Of a stretch of DNA of 64,000 nucleotides, positions 53,137 to 64,000 are shown in pieces. The notes beneath the pieces were generated by a model. It saw only the letters and a program-made list of their open reading frames with translations. It was not told where the DNA came from and made no database searches. The DNA is from Streptomyces sp. NRRL S-455 (GTDB lineage: Bacteria > Actinomycetota > Actinomycetes > Streptomycetales > Streptomycetaceae), in the NCBI RefSeq assembly GCF_000717875.1, contig NZ_JOCT01000011.1, positions 434,001 to 498,000 on the forward strand, in the 5' to 3' direction. The translations under genes and the position numbers were made by a program. Each line of letters begins with the position of its first letter. The stretch's first letter is position 1.

Positions 53137-53633
53137 CAGATGACCTCTTCCAGCTCGGCCTCCATCTGGGCCGCCTCGATGTCCCGTGCGACGGCCTGCG
53201 CGAGCAGCATCCGCAGTACGAGCACGACCAGCGCGACGCCCAGCACGGCCACGACGACCCCGCACAGCAGCAGCACCACCCCGGGGGCGACGGCCTCGCC
53301 CGGGGCGAGAACGACCGCCAGCGCGAAGACCAGCAGTGCGGCGGCCACGAACGCGCCGATCACGATGTGCACGTACCGGAAGGCGGCGGTGGAGAACACG
53401 GTCCCACGGCGCACCATCGTCACCAGACGCCACACACAGACCACGACGACCTGGGCCGTCACGACACCCAGGACCGTGACCACGAGGATCGGGGTGCGGA
53501 GATACGCGTACTCGGGCCTGAGGCCGTTCATGTCGATGGCCAGCAGCGGCACCATGACCGCCTGCACGAACAACGACCCGGCGAGCAGCACCACGAGCAC
53601 CACGCGCAACGCCATCACGGCCAGCTTCCCCAT
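53136..53633 (-). CDS. DUF2975 membrane protein
   Basis: 165 residues. About four transmembrane helices: LRVVLVVLLAGSLFVQAVMV, PILVVTVLGVVTAQVVVVCVW, VIGAFVAAALLVFALAVVLA and LLLCGVVVAVLGVALVVLVL. The segment between helices two and three has the family's GTVFSTAAFRYVH. ATG 53633 has GGGAG 6 bases upstream; a longer frame upstream is unsupported. Partner XRE regulator follows. Role unknown; such pairs are seen in many bacteria. Confidence 0.88.
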   Translation of the reverse strand: MGKLAVMALRVVLVVLLAGSLFVQAVMVPLLAIDMNGLRPEYAYLRTPILVVTVLGVVTAQVVVVCVWRLVTMVRRGTVFSTAAFRYVHIVIGAFVAAALLVFALAVVLAPGEAVAPGVVLLLCGVVVAVLGVALVVLVLRMLLAQAVARDIEAAQMEAELEEVI

Positions 53634-53665
53634 CACCACTCCCTCGATCGAATCACGATGGAAAT

Positions 53666-53682
53666 CTATCGACTTTCGATAG
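53666..53682 (-). promoter_or_regulatory. Palindromic operator candidate upstream of the DUF2975 pair
   Basis: CTATCGACTTTCGATAG, two perfect 7-base arms around CTT, lies 33 bases upstream of the DUF2975 start, in the likely promoter. Confidence 0.6.
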
Positions 53683-53847
53683 GTGACGCAACGGTTCGCT
53701 CGCCGGAGACGCAACGAGCCGCATGCCGGAGACGCAAAGGGGCAGAAGCAGACGACACCATCAGCCCGCCGCCGCGCACGGTTCACGAGCCGCACGTGAC
53801 ACCGTGGACGGGAGGAACGCCGAGCGCCCGAGCCGAGGAGGACGACA

Positions 53848-54537
53848 GTGGACTGGCGCGCATTCGCACGGCAGCTGGCCTCCACGGCCCGGTACCTGGC
53901 GGCTCAGGACTCGGTCGACGCCACCCTCGAGCGCATCACACACTCGGCCACGGAACTGGTCGCGGGCTGCGACGCGGCCGGCATCCTCCTGCTGCACGGC
54001 AAGAAAGTGGAGACAATCGCGCCCACCCACCCCCTGGTCACCGAGAGCGACCGCCTCCAGGAGCACCTCGCCGAAGGTCCCTGCTTCGACGCGGCACGCA
54101 GCGACACCGGGGAGCGGGTGTTCCGCATCTCCGACTTCACCCACGAGGTGCCACGCTGGCCCCAGTACGCCTCCCGGGCCAAGGAACTGGGCGTCGGCAG
54201 CATGATGGGCTTCCTGCTCTACACCGACGACGAGGAGCTCGGCGCGCTCAACCTCTACTCCGGCAGCCCCGGGGCATTCACAGAGGACAGCGAGACCGCC
54301 GGCTGGCTACTGGCCTCGCACGCCGCCATCGCCTTCTCCAGCGCCCGCAGCCACGCCCAGCTCCAGCAGGCCCTGCAGACCCGCCACCAGATCGGCGAAG
54401 CCATGGGCATCCTCATGGGCAGCCACGACCTCACCGAGAAACAGGCGTTCGACGTGCTGCGCCGCTTCTCCCAGGACAACAACATCAAACTCCGCGAGGT
54501 CGCCCGCCGGGTCTGCGAACACGGCCACCTGACCTGA
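53848..54537 (+). CDS. GAF-ANTAR regulator
   Basis: 229 residues from GTG 53848, with AGGAGG 7 bases upstream. GAF domain about residues 20-160 (ATELVAGCDAAGILLLHG, HLAEGPCFDAARS, SMMGFLLYTDDEELGALNLYS). ANTAR RNA-binding domain about residues 170-225 (LQTRHQIGEAMGILMGSH... TEKQAFDVLRRFSQDNNIKLREVARRV). ANTAR domains bind RNA hairpins and block termination; the target and ligand here are unknown. No ANTAR target hairpin pair was identified. Confidence 0.9.
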   Translation: MDWRAFARQLASTARYLAAQDSVDATLERITHSATELVAGCDAAGILLLHGKKVETIAPTHPLVTESDRLQEHLAEGPCFDAARSDTGERVFRISDFTHEVPRWPQYASRAKELGVGSMMGFLLYTDDEELGALNLYSGSPGAFTEDSETAGWLLASHAAIAFSSARSHAQLQQALQTRHQIGEAMGILMGSHDLTEKQAFDVLRRFSQDNNIKLREVARRVCEHGHLT

Positions 54538-54542
54538 CGGCT

Positions 54543-54569
54543 CCCCCAGCACATATTCCGAACTGGGGG
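54543..54569 (+). terminator. Hairpin after the GAF-ANTAR gene
   Basis: CCCCCAG (54543-54549) and CTGGGGG (54563-54569), five bases past the stop, without a U-tract. Confidence 0.45.
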
Positions 54570-54722
54570 AACCTGGCCGAGCCGGCCCCCCGGGGGGAGC
54601 GTCACCGACCCCGCCTGTCTCCACGAGTCCCCCCGAGGACGAACCGCTCACATCTCATCGCGGGTGACCGCTCGGCGACGAACGACGCAATGCTCGCGAG
54701 GACCCGGGCCATTGAAATTTCA

Positions 54723-55104
54723 GGCATTAGCCGACGGCAGCGTTCGGCGGTGTCGACGTGATCGTCTTCAGCGCCGGTCGAACGGCGGCAGCACGGAGGT
54801 CACGAAGGCTGTCGACGGCGACGGAGTCGCGAAGCCGATCGAGGCGGCTCGCCTGGCCGGTGTCGAACGCTTCGCACTGGTCTCAGTGCTCCCGGAGTCA
54901 TGGCGGGAACGCGACCTCGGCGAGGACGTCGAGTACTACTTCACCGTGAAGCAGGCCGCAGACATCACGCTCAGCCCCCGTATCGGTCGGCAGATCCTCG
55001 AACTCGACACGGGTTCACCCCCGATCGAAGAGGCGGTCCGCACGAACGTCCGCCAGGACATCCATCACCCGACTTCGCGGAGACCTTCTCACACGGTCCA
55101 GTGA
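54723..55104 (+). pseudogene. Remnant of an NAD(P)-binding (SDR) protein
   Basis: Two frames together read like one protein. FGGVDVIVFSAG (54744-54779) is in one frame; NGGSTEVTKAVDGDGVAKPIEAARLAGVERFALVSVLPESWRERDLGEDVEYYFTVKQAAD is in the next, so there is a frameshift near 54780-54790. After AADITLS (about 54975) it jumps to RIGRQILELDTGSPPIEEAV, the family's C-terminus, so about 35-40 residues are missing. The N-terminal nucleotide-binding Gly motif is absent. The fragment lies between the GAF-ANTAR gene and the radical SAM gene. Confidence 0.7.
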
Positions 55105-55149
55105 CGCGGGCAGCCGCCTCCCCGAGTGGTATGGGGAGGCGGCTTCGCC

Positions 55150-57114
<1,965 letters not shown>

Positions 57115-57202
57115 GTCGCGCACCTTCGTGAGCTGGACTGAACTGACAGGGGTGACCATCCAGACTAACGCGACCTCGGGGCGCCTCCGTACGCCCGGAA
57201 GG

Positions 57203-58708
57203 TCACAGGGCCGCGCCGCGGTCCTTGATCCCGGCCCAGAAGGCGGGCAGCTCGGCCTCCACGCGGGTGGCCCGCTGCTCCTCGCGTTCATGGAGCAGGC
57301 CGTAGGTGAAGGTGTCCTCCCCGGCGGCGTGGGCGACGGCCGACAGTTCGCGGAGGGTCTGCCGGGCCATCACGCTGTCCTGGTGTTCGCCGAGCAGGTT
57401 CTGGAGGGACTTCATGGACTTGACCAGGGTCTTGGCCGGCTTGCCGAGGACCGGCCGGGCCGCCTCGGCCGCGTAGCGGGTGCGCTTGGCCTTCTTGCGG
57501 GCCTCGTGCAGGGCGACGTCCCGGTCGGTGCCGGGCCGCTGTTCCTGTCCCTGCTGGACCAGCTTGGTGACCTTGCGGAAGTCCCTCTTCACGGCCTCGG
57601 TGATCGTCTTGCCGGGCTTCCTGGCGGCTGCCTTCCGCAGCGGCGGGTCGGCGATCAGCGCGTCCAGGGTGTCGAGCAGGGTGAGGTAGCGGCGGGAGTC
57701 CAGGACGCCGATGAGCCGGCCGCGTGCTCCGTGGTGTTCGGCGCTCGACCAGGTCTGCAGCCGCTCCTTGACCGGGCCGCGGACCAGGTCGTCGGGCACT
57801 TCGTCGAGGGCGGTGGTCAGCCGCTCGGTCAGCACCTCACGGTCCCGGTCCCGGCCGAGCTCAGCGGCCAGCCACTTCAGCTCGTCGGCGATGGGATCGG
57901 TGACGGTCCGGTCGAGGACGTTGCCGAACGATTTGAAGGTGCTGCGCAGCCTGCGGGTGGCCACGCGCATGCTGTGCACGGAGTCCTCGGCGTCCCGGCG
58001 GACGGCCGGGTCGAGTTCGACGATCGCGTCGCGCTGGGTGCGCGCATACGCGAGCACGTGGTCTCCGGCGGTCCGGGGCTCCGCGGCGGGGTCGGGGGCA
58101 CACCCTCTTCCCGGCGCCGTTTCGGCGAGGGCCCGTGCCAGCTTGGACGGCGACTTGGACGGCCGTACGCCCGCTTTGCGCAGCCGTTTGTCCACCTTGC
58201 CGAGGAAGGCCGGGTCTCCCTCGTCGGCGAGCTCCACCTCGATCTCGGTCCACTGGGCCGCGCCGCCTCCGGGCGTGAGCCGCTCCGCGTGCACGCTGTC
58301 GACGCTGACCTCGGCGAGCAGCCTGCCGTCGGCGTCGACGAGGTGGCGTACGTCGCGGTCGGAGCGCAGCCGGACGAGGGGCAGCAGCTCGCGGTCGCGG
58401 ACGCGGGAGCGGACCAGCCCGGCGAGGATGTCCGGGAGGGTGTCGGACAGGGGGGCGTGGATCTCGTCGCGGATGCCAGGGGCGACCGGGAACTTGAGGT
58501 GCCAGCCCGCGTCGGAGCCGCCGGTGCGGCGGCGCAGGGTGACGGACGATGTGGCGAGGCGTTCGTCGGCGGTGTCGTAGTAGGTGGCGTCGAGGTGTGA
58601 GACGCCCTTGTCGAGGACGGCCGCGACCCCGGTGACACCGGTCAGGTCGGGAAGCCCGCTGCCCTCGGATTCGTACTTCCGCTCGATCTCGCGCTTGGTG
58701 TCCGCCAT
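57203..58708 (-). CDS. CYTH-CHAD domain protein
   Basis: 501 residues. The CYTH domain (about 1-190) starts with the signature EIERKYE (ExExK) and continues with YYDTADERLATSSVTLRRRTGG and WTEIEVEL. The CHAD domain (about 215-495) has the helical His-rich motifs VHSMRVATRRLRSTFKSF and LHEARKKAKRTRYAAEAA. CYTH domains act on triphosphates; CHAD binds polyphosphate. A polyphosphate-related role is likely, enzymatic or structural. It lies between the radical SAM gene and rodA. Confidence 0.93.
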   Translation of the reverse strand: MADTKREIERKYESEGSGLPDLTGVTGVAAVLDKGVSHLDATYYDTADERLATSSVTLRRRTGGSDAGWHLKFPVAPGIRDEIHAPLSDTLPDILAGLVRSRVRDRELLPLVRLRSDRDVRHLVDADGRLLAEVSVDSVHAERLTPGGGAAQWTEIEVELADEGDPAFLGKVDKRLRKAGVRPSKSPSKLARALAETAPGRGCAPDPAAEPRTAGDHVLAYARTQRDAIVELDPAVRRDAEDSVHSMRVATRRLRSTFKSFGNVLDRTVTDPIADELKWLAAELGRDRDREVLTERLTTALDEVPDDLVRGPVKERLQTWSSAEHHGARGRLIGVLDSRRYLTLLDTLDALIADPPLRKAAARKPGKTITEAVKRDFRKVTKLVQQGQEQRPGTDRDVALHEARKKAKRTRYAAEAARPVLGKPAKTLVKSMKSLQNLLGEHQDSVMARQTLRELSAVAHAAGEDTFTYGLLHEREEQRATRVEAELPAFWAGIKDRGAAL

Positions 58709-58763
58709 GAACCGAATCTAGTCGGCGTGGGGGCGGGGCGGCAGAGGGCGCCCCGCCCCGTGT

Positions 58764-59966
58764 TCAAGCCGACATCGGGCGTTGCACCCGGATCGACTGC
58801 AACAGGCCGACCGCTATCCACACGGCGAACATCGATGAGCCGCCGTACGACACGAACGGCAGCGGCAGGCCGGTGACCGGCATGATGCCGAGGGTCATGC
58901 CGATGTTCTCGAACGTCTGGAAGGCGAACCAGGCGACGATGCCGGCGGCCACGACCGTGCCGTACAGGTCGGTGGTCTCGCGGGCGATACGGCAGGCGCG
59001 CCACAGGACGATGCCGAGCAGAAGGATGATCAGGCCGCCGCCGAGGAAGCCCAGCTCCTCCCCCGCCACGGTGAAGACGAAGTCCGTCTGCTGTTCGGGC
59101 ACGAACTGGCCGGTGGTCTGCGAGCCGTGGAAGAGGCCGGAGCCGGTCAGGCCGCCGGAGCCGATGGCGATGCGGGCCTGGTTGGTGTTGTAGCCGACGC
59201 CGGCCGGGTCGAGTTCGGGGTTGGCGAAGGCGGCGAAGCGGTTGATCTGGTAGTCGTCGAGCACTCCGAGCTGCCAGACGGCGATCGCGCCGGCCGCGCC
59301 GGCGCCGAGCAGGCCGAACACCCAGCGGTTGGAGGCTCCGGAGGCGAGCAGTACGCCGAGCACGATGATGACCATGACCATGACCGATCCGAGGTCGGGC
59401 ATGAGCATCACGATGACCATGGGCACGGCGGCCAGGCCCAGGGCCTGCATCACGGTGCGGTGGTCGGGGTACTGCCTGTCTCCGGCGTCGACCCGGGCCG
59501 CCAGCAGCATCGCCATGCCCAGGATGATCGTGACCTTGACGAACTCGGAGGGCTGGAGGGAGAAGCCGCCGGGGAGCTTGATCCACGAGTGGGCGCCGTT
59601 GATCGTGGAGCCGAGCGGGGTGAGCACCAGCAGGATCAGCAGGAGAGAGACGCCGTACAGGACTGGCACGGCGGTGCGCAGGCCGCGGTGGCCGAGCCAG
59701 ATGGTGCCGGCCATCAGGGCGAGGCCGATGCCGGTGTTGAGCAGGTGCCGGACGAGGAAGAAGTACGGGTCGCCCTGGTTGAGCTCCGTGCGGTTGCGGG
59801 TCGCCGAGTAGACGAGGAGCGTGCCGAGCAGCGACAGGGCCGTCGCCGACAGCAGGATCGGCCAGTCGAGCCGCCGCGCCACGGAGTCGCGGGCGAGGAG
59901 CCGGGTCCAGCCGGAGCGCTCGGGGCCGTAGCCGGATACCTGGAAGCTGTTCACACCGCCGGTCAT
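58764..59966 (-). CDS. rodA: SEDS peptidoglycan polymerase RodA
   Basis: 400 residues with ten or so transmembrane helices. SEDS hallmarks: INGAHSWIKLPGGFSLQPSEFVK, LMPDLGSVMVMV (catalytic Asp), and MPVTGLPLPFVSYGGSSM at the C-terminus. It polymerises lipid II with the class B PBP encoded just upstream. Its ATG overlaps the mrdA stop by 4 bases. The equivalent gene in S. coelicolor is called sfr and is linked to spore wall synthesis. Confidence 0.95.
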   Translation of the reverse strand: MTGGVNSFQVSGYGPERSGWTRLLARDSVARRLDWPILLSATALSLLGTLLVYSATRNRTELNQGDPYFFLVRHLLNTGIGLALMAGTIWLGHRGLRTAVPVLYGVSLLLILLVLTPLGSTINGAHSWIKLPGGFSLQPSEFVKVTIILGMAMLLAARVDAGDRQYPDHRTVMQALGLAAVPMVIVMLMPDLGSVMVMVIIVLGVLLASGASNRWVFGLLGAGAAGAIAVWQLGVLDDYQINRFAAFANPELDPAGVGYNTNQARIAIGSGGLTGSGLFHGSQTTGQFVPEQQTDFVFTVAGEELGFLGGGLIILLLGIVLWRACRIARETTDLYGTVVAAGIVAWFAFQTFENIGMTLGIMPVTGLPLPFVSYGGSSMFAVWIAVGLLQSIRVQRPMSA

Positions 59967-62203
59967 GTCGGCAACCTCCGGCTTCCCTGCCGGCGCCTTC
60001 GGGTGTCACGGTTCTCGGGTGACGGCGGGGCGGACGTCGCCGGCTGGAGCGGGTCGGCCGGGGCGTTCGGGTCCTTCTTCTTCGCCTGCTGGTCCTTGGC
60101 CGGGTCCTTGGAGATCTTCGGGGTGGTGATGGTGCCGTCCGTCTTGACCTTCGGCAGGGCCTTCTGCGGGGTGGGCAGCAGGGCCTTCTTGGAGTCGATC
60201 TTGCCGTCCTCGGAGACGCCGTACAGCGCGTTGTAGATGTTGCGGACGGCGGGGCCCGAGGCGCCGGAGCCGGTGCCGCCCTGGGAGATCGTCATGACGA
60301 TCGAGTAGTCCTTGGTGTACGTGGCGAACCAGGAGGTGGTCTGCTTGCCGTAGACCTCGGCGGTACCCGTCTTGGCGTGCATCGGGATCTTGTCCTGCGG
60401 CCAGCCGCCGAAGCGCCAGGCGGCCGTACCGCGGGTGGCGACTCCCGCGAGGGCTTCGTCTATCTCGTTGCGGAGCTTCTGCGTCATCGGCAGCTTGCCG
60501 TGCGCCTTGGGCTTGATCGGTGTGATCGTCTTGCCGTCGGCGCTGATGACGGCCTTGCCGACGGACGGGGTGTACATCGTGCCGCCGTTGGAGATGGCTC
60601 CGTAGATGGTGGCCATCTGGATGGGCGTCACGAGCGTGTCGCCCTGGCCGATGGAGTAGTTGACGGAGTCACCGGCGCGCATGCGGTTGCCTTCGAGGCA
60701 GTTCTCGTAGGCGATCTTCTCCGCGTAGCTGCCGTCGCGCTTGCCGGTGCGGCACCAGGCGTCCTTGTTGGCCTTCCAGTAGTCGAGCTTCCACTTGCGG
60801 TCGGGGACGCGGCCGGTGACCTCGTTGGGCAGGTCGATGCCGGTCTCCTTGCCGAGGCCGAACTGGTGGGCCGTCTTGTAGAACCAGTCGTCGGCGTTCT
60901 TCTTGGGCTTGGTGCCGCCGTCGCGCTTCCACTCCTCGTGGGAGAGGCGGTAGAAGACGGTGTCGCAGGAGACCTCCAGGGCGCGGCCGAGGCTGATCGG
61001 GCCGTATCCCTTGGACTCGAAGTTCTTGAAGACCTGGCCGCCGATCGAGTAGGAGCTGGAGCACTGGTAGGGGCCGTCGAAGGAGTAGCCCGCGTTGACC
61101 GCGGCGGCGGTCGGGATGACCTTGAAGATGGAGCCGGGTGCCGACTGGCCCTGGATCGCGCGGTTGAGCAGCGGGTAGTTGGAGCTCTTGCCGGTGAGCC
61201 GGGCGTAGTCCTTGGCGGAGATGCCGCCGACCCAGGCGTTGGGGTCGTAGTCCGGGTTGGACGCCATGGCGACGACCCGGCCGGTCTTGGCCTCCATCAC
61301 CACGACGGCGCCGGAGTCGGCCTTGTAGTTGGTGCCGGTGTTGCGGTCGTGCTGTTTGCGGGCTTCCTTCATGGCCTCGTTCAGCTGGTACTCGGCGATC
61401 CGCTGGACGCGGGCGTCGATGCTGGTGACGAGGTTGTCGCCGGGGTGGGCGGGGTCCGCCTCGGCCTGGCCGATGACGCGGCCGAGGTTGTCGACCTCGT
61501 AGCGGGTGACGCCGGCCTTGCCGCGCAGCTGCTTGTCGTACTCGCGCTCGAGGCCCGAGCGGCCGACCTGGTCGGAGCGCAGGAACGGCGAGTCGGTGTC
61601 CTGCGCCTGCTTGATCTCCTCGTCGGTGACCGGCGAGAGGTAGCCGAGGACCTGGGCGGTGTTGGCCTTGCCCGGGCTCGGATAGCGGCGCACGGCCTGC
61701 GGCTCGGCGGTGATGCCCGGGAAGTCCTCGGCGCGCTCGCGGATCTGCAGGGCCTGCTTGGCGGTGGCCTCGTCGGTGATGGGGATGGGCTGGTACGGCG
61801 AGCCGTTCCAGCAGGGCTGGGGGGTCTCCGCGTCGCACAGCCGGACCTTCGCCATGACCTCCTTGGGGGTCATGCCCAGCACTCCGGCGAGTTTGGTCAG
61901 GACCTCCTTGCCGTCGTCCTTCATCTTCAGGAGGTCGGTGCGGGAGGCGGAGACGACCAGCCGGGTCTCGTTGTCGGCGAGGGCCACGCCGCGTGCGTCC
62001 AGGATGGATCCGCGGACGGCCGGCTGGACGACCTGCTGGACGTGGTTCCCGGAGGCTTCCTTGGCGTAGGCAGCGCCCTCACGGATCTGCAGGTACCACA
62101 GGCGTCCGCCGAGGGTGAGCAGGAGGGAGAGGACGAGGACCTGGATGACGACGAGCCGGATCTGGACCCGTGTGTTGCGGCCGGTCTCGGGAATGTTGGT
62201 CAC
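59963..62203 (-). CDS. mrdA: Penicillin-binding protein 2 (class B transpeptidase)
   Basis: 746 residues. One N-terminal transmembrane helix (VQIRLVVIQVLVLSLLLTLG), a dimerisation domain (RGSILDARGVALADNETRLVV), and the transpeptidase domain with SAPGSIFKV (SxxK), SVNYSIGQGD (SxN) and HAKTGTAEVYG (KTG). GTG 62203 has GGGGAGG 8 bases upstream; a further upstream frame is open but not conserved. The C-terminus is Lys/Pro-rich. Pairs with RodA to insert peptidoglycan. Confidence 0.95.
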   Translation of the reverse strand: MTNIPETGRNTRVQIRLVVIQVLVLSLLLTLGGRLWYLQIREGAAYAKEASGNHVQQVVQPAVRGSILDARGVALADNETRLVVSASRTDLLKMKDDGKEVLTKLAGVLGMTPKEVMAKVRLCDAETPQPCWNGSPYQPIPITDEATAKQALQIRERAEDFPGITAEPQAVRRYPSPGKANTAQVLGYLSPVTDEEIKQAQDTDSPFLRSDQVGRSGLEREYDKQLRGKAGVTRYEVDNLGRVIGQAEADPAHPGDNLVTSIDARVQRIAEYQLNEAMKEARKQHDRNTGTNYKADSGAVVVMEAKTGRVVAMASNPDYDPNAWVGGISAKDYARLTGKSSNYPLLNRAIQGQSAPGSIFKVIPTAAAVNAGYSFDGPYQCSSSYSIGGQVFKNFESKGYGPISLGRALEVSCDTVFYRLSHEEWKRDGGTKPKKNADDWFYKTAHQFGLGKETGIDLPNEVTGRVPDRKWKLDYWKANKDAWCRTGKRDGSYAEKIAYENCLEGNRMRAGDSVNYSIGQGDTLVTPIQMATIYGAISNGGTMYTPSVGKAVISADGKTITPIKPKAHGKLPMTQKLRNEIDEALAGVATRGTAAWRFGGWPQDKIPMHAKTGTAEVYGKQTTSWFATYTKDYSIVMTISQGGTGSGASGPAVRNIYNALYGVSEDGKIDSKKALLPTPQKALPKVKTDGTITTPKISKDPAKDQQAKKKDPNAPADPLQPATSAPPSPENRDTRRRRQGSRRLPT

Positions 62204-62351
62204 TGCGGCTGCCTCCCCCTCTCCATGCGCGTACGGATGTGCGAATACGGCGGTCTGTCCGGACACGTGTGTGCGGTGACGAGTGAGGAACGACGGGCCC
62301 ACGCGCCCACGTTCCTACGGGACCGCCCCGTTCGGGTGAACTTCGCTGCCC

Positions 62352-63020
62352 TCACAGCCGCTTGACCCCCTTGATGCGCCCGGCCCGTGCCATCCGCGCC
62401 CGGGCTGCCCGCAGCCCGTTGCGCTGGCTGCCGATCCTCAGGCCGGTGCCACCGGAGAGCCAGCCGGAGGAGATGTCCGTGGCCTTGGCGGCGGCCGACG
62501 TGGACTCGGCGAGCGGATCGTTCTCGGCGCGCCGGGCCAGCGCCATCACCGCCGGCACCACGAACGGGGCGAGCAGCAGGTCGTACAGGGCGGCCGTGAA
62601 CAGCAGGCTGCCCAGGCCGACATGGCGGGCGGCGGTGTCACCGACGAGGGCCCCCACCCCGGCGTACAGGAGGGTGGTGCCGAGGGCGGCGGCGACCACC
62701 ACGACCATGGGGCCGGTGGCTGACTTCAGCCGGCCTGTCTCGGGCTTCACCAGGCCCGCGAGGTAGCCGATGAGGCACAGCACGAGGGCGTACCGTCCGG
62801 CCGCGTGATCCGCGGGCGGTGCCAGGTCGGCGAGCAGGCCCGCGCCGAAGCCGATGAGGGCGCCGCCGACGTGCCCGTACACCAGGGCGAAACCGAGGAC
62901 GGTGAGCAGCATCAAATCGGGCACGGCGCCCGGCAGGTGCAGTCGGGCGAGGACGCTCACCTGGATCACCAGGGCGACGACGACCAGGGTGGAGGAGAGC
63001 AGGATCCGGTTGACGCGCAT
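62352..63020 (-). CDS. mreD: Rod-shape membrane protein MreD
   Basis: 222 residues with about five or six hydrophobic helices, starting MRVNRILLSSTLVVVALVIQ, with the family's LLTVLGFALVYGHVGGALIGFGAGLLADL. A basic C-terminal tail (LRIGSQRNGLRAARARMARAG) follows. It links MreC to the elongation machinery. ATG 63020 lies 13 bases after the mreC stop. Confidence 0.93.
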   Translation of the reverse strand: MRVNRILLSSTLVVVALVIQVSVLARLHLPGAVPDLMLLTVLGFALVYGHVGGALIGFGAGLLADLAPPADHAAGRYALVLCLIGYLAGLVKPETGRLKSATGPMVVVVAAALGTTLLYAGVGALVGDTAARHVGLGSLLFTAALYDLLLAPFVVPAVMALARRAENDPLAESTSAAAKATDISSGWLSGGTGLRIGSQRNGLRAARARMARAGRIKGVKRL

Positions 63021-63033
63021 GAGGTGACAGCTC

Positions 63034-63981
63034 CTACTGCTCTTGCTGGTTCTGGCCGTCTGCGGGTGCCCCGGCGGACGGTGTCACGGTCACCGTCACC
63101 GTGGGCCGGGGGGTGGGCTTCGGCTTGGCCGGGAGCACCGTGTCGCGCGGGTCCTTCTCCGGGGCCTTGACGACGACGCCGACGATGTCGAGCTTGGTGA
63201 AGCCGGCGTACGGCGTGACGTACAGCGTGCGGGTCAGGCCGCCGCCGGAGGGGTCGACGCGGGAGACGACGCCGACGGGCACGCCGGGCACGAACGGCCG
63301 GTCGGCCTGCGAGCCGAAGGTGACGAGCCGGTCGCCCTTCTTCACCTCCGCCTTGCCGTTGAGGAGTTCCACGCGCAGCGGGCGGTCGCCCTGCCCCGAG
63401 GCGAAGCCGAGCTCGTCGCTGTTCTCCATCCGGGTGCCGACCGTGAAGTCGGGGTCGCTGGCGAGCAGGACCGTGGCGGTGTCGGGCCCGACGGTGGTGA
63501 CGCGGCCGACGAGCCCGTCCCCGTTCAGGACGGTCATGTCGCGTTTGATGCCGTCGCGCGCGCCGACGTCGATGGTGATGGTCCAGGAGAAGCCCTGCGC
63601 GGCCCCTATGGCGATGACCTGCGCGCCCTTGATGCCGTACTGGCCCTGGCCCGCGACCTTCAGCATCTTGTCGAGTTGTTTGAGGCGGCTGCGGCTGCGG
63701 TCGTCACTGCCGAGCCGGGCCTTCAGGGCCGCGTTCTCCTCTTCCAGCACGGCGAGCCGGTCGTGCCGCTCGCCGGAGTCGCGGATGGCGGAGACCGCGT
63801 TGCCGACCGGGTCGACCGCGGCCGAGACACCGCTCTCGATCGGGCCGAAGACCGTCGCCGCGGCCTGCCGGGCACCGTCGACCGGTGAGTCCTCCCCACC
63901 GCGGATGTCCACCGTGATCAACGCGAACGCGATGGCGATCAGCAGCACCAGGAGCAGCCGGCTCTCTCGTGTGTCCCTCAC
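63034..63981 (-). CDS. mreC: Rod-shape-determining protein MreC
   Basis: 315 residues from GTG 63981. N-terminal helix (RLLLVLLIAIAFALITV), a coiled coil (RLAVLEEENAALKARLG) and the beta-rich MreC domain (VIAIGAAQGFSWTITIDVGARDGI, NGDGLVGRVTTVGPDTATVLL, PFVPGVPVGVVSRV). The C-terminus is Pro/Thr-rich. In Streptomyces MreC is needed for spore wall thickness. mreB is expected just upstream, outside the window. Confidence 0.95.
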   Translation of the reverse strand: MRDTRESRLLLVLLIAIAFALITVDIRGGEDSPVDGARQAAATVFGPIESGVSAAVDPVGNAVSAIRDSGERHDRLAVLEEENAALKARLGSDDRSRSRLKQLDKMLKVAGQGQYGIKGAQVIAIGAAQGFSWTITIDVGARDGIKRDMTVLNGDGLVGRVTTVGPDTATVLLASDPDFTVGTRMENSDELGFASGQGDRPLRVELLNGKAEVKKGDRLVTFGSQADRPFVPGVPVGVVSRVDPSGGGLTRTLYVTPYAGFTKLDIVGVVVKAPEKDPRDTVLPAKPKPTPRPTVTVTVTPSAGAPADGQNQQEQ

Positions 63982-64000
63982 GTGCGGCGGCCGTGCCCTT

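Overview
The window is a high-GC actinobacterial chromosome segment, almost certainly Streptomyces or a close relative. Codon third positions are strongly G/C, GTG starts are common, and many genes start on the stop of the gene before. The gene order comEA/comEC - leuS - histidine phosphatase/rsfS/nadD - proA/proB - obg/rpmA/rplU - rne - rodA/mrdA/mreD/mreC is the conserved actinobacterial backbone; from memory, parts of it also occur in Mycobacterium tuberculosis. Most genes are on the minus strand.

Bases 1 to about 4610 are the right end of an integrated phage-like element of lower GC: the end of an HK97-type capsid gene, an HNH nuclease, a membrane protein, an XRE-TPR regulator, and a tightly overlapping operon of four tiny genes, three of them cysteine-containing. 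Its right boundary falls inside comEC. The ComEC frame ends after the ISCGEDNP segment, exactly where the family's conserved (Y)GHP motif should follow, so the element appears to have cut off the 3' end of the DNA-uptake channel gene.

Bases 4.6-28 kb hold comEC, comEA, a DegV protein, and leuS. leuS has a classical-looking attenuation leader: a 12-residue peptide with three consecutive Leu codons, followed by a terminator hairpin. Next come a membrane b-type-haem-like protein paired with a NuoF-like/ferredoxin fusion, two identical tRNA-Ala(GGC) genes flanking two small zinc-ribbon genes, the phosphatase-rsfS-LytR/CpsA/Psr-nadD block, two single-helix miniproteins, an M48 peptidase, two related membrane proteins, and proA/proB.

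Bases 28-41 kb lie between proB and obg. They carry a cell-wall polyol-phosphate polymer set: two membrane-anchored TagF-like polymerases, a GT2 glycosyltransferase and a fused CDP-ribitol synthase. They are followed by a Tat-exported PhoD phosphatase and two tandem secreted seven-bladed FG-GAP propellers. Bases 41-50.6 kb hold obg, rpmA, rplU, an rmlA-rmlB-epimerase block lying between rplU and rne, and a very large RNase E/G with repeated arginine-rich blocks and a histone-H1-like lysine tail.

Bases 50.8-64 kb hold a TIGR03936 protein and its TIGR03960 radical SAM partner, separated by a PVG-repeat membrane protein, a DUF2975/XRE pair with a palindromic operator, a GAF-ANTAR regulator and a broken NAD(P)-binding gene. 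The window ends with a CYTH-CHAD protein and the elongation genes rodA, mrdA, mreD and mreC. Assignments rest on reading translated sequence and recalled family motifs; no searches were run.
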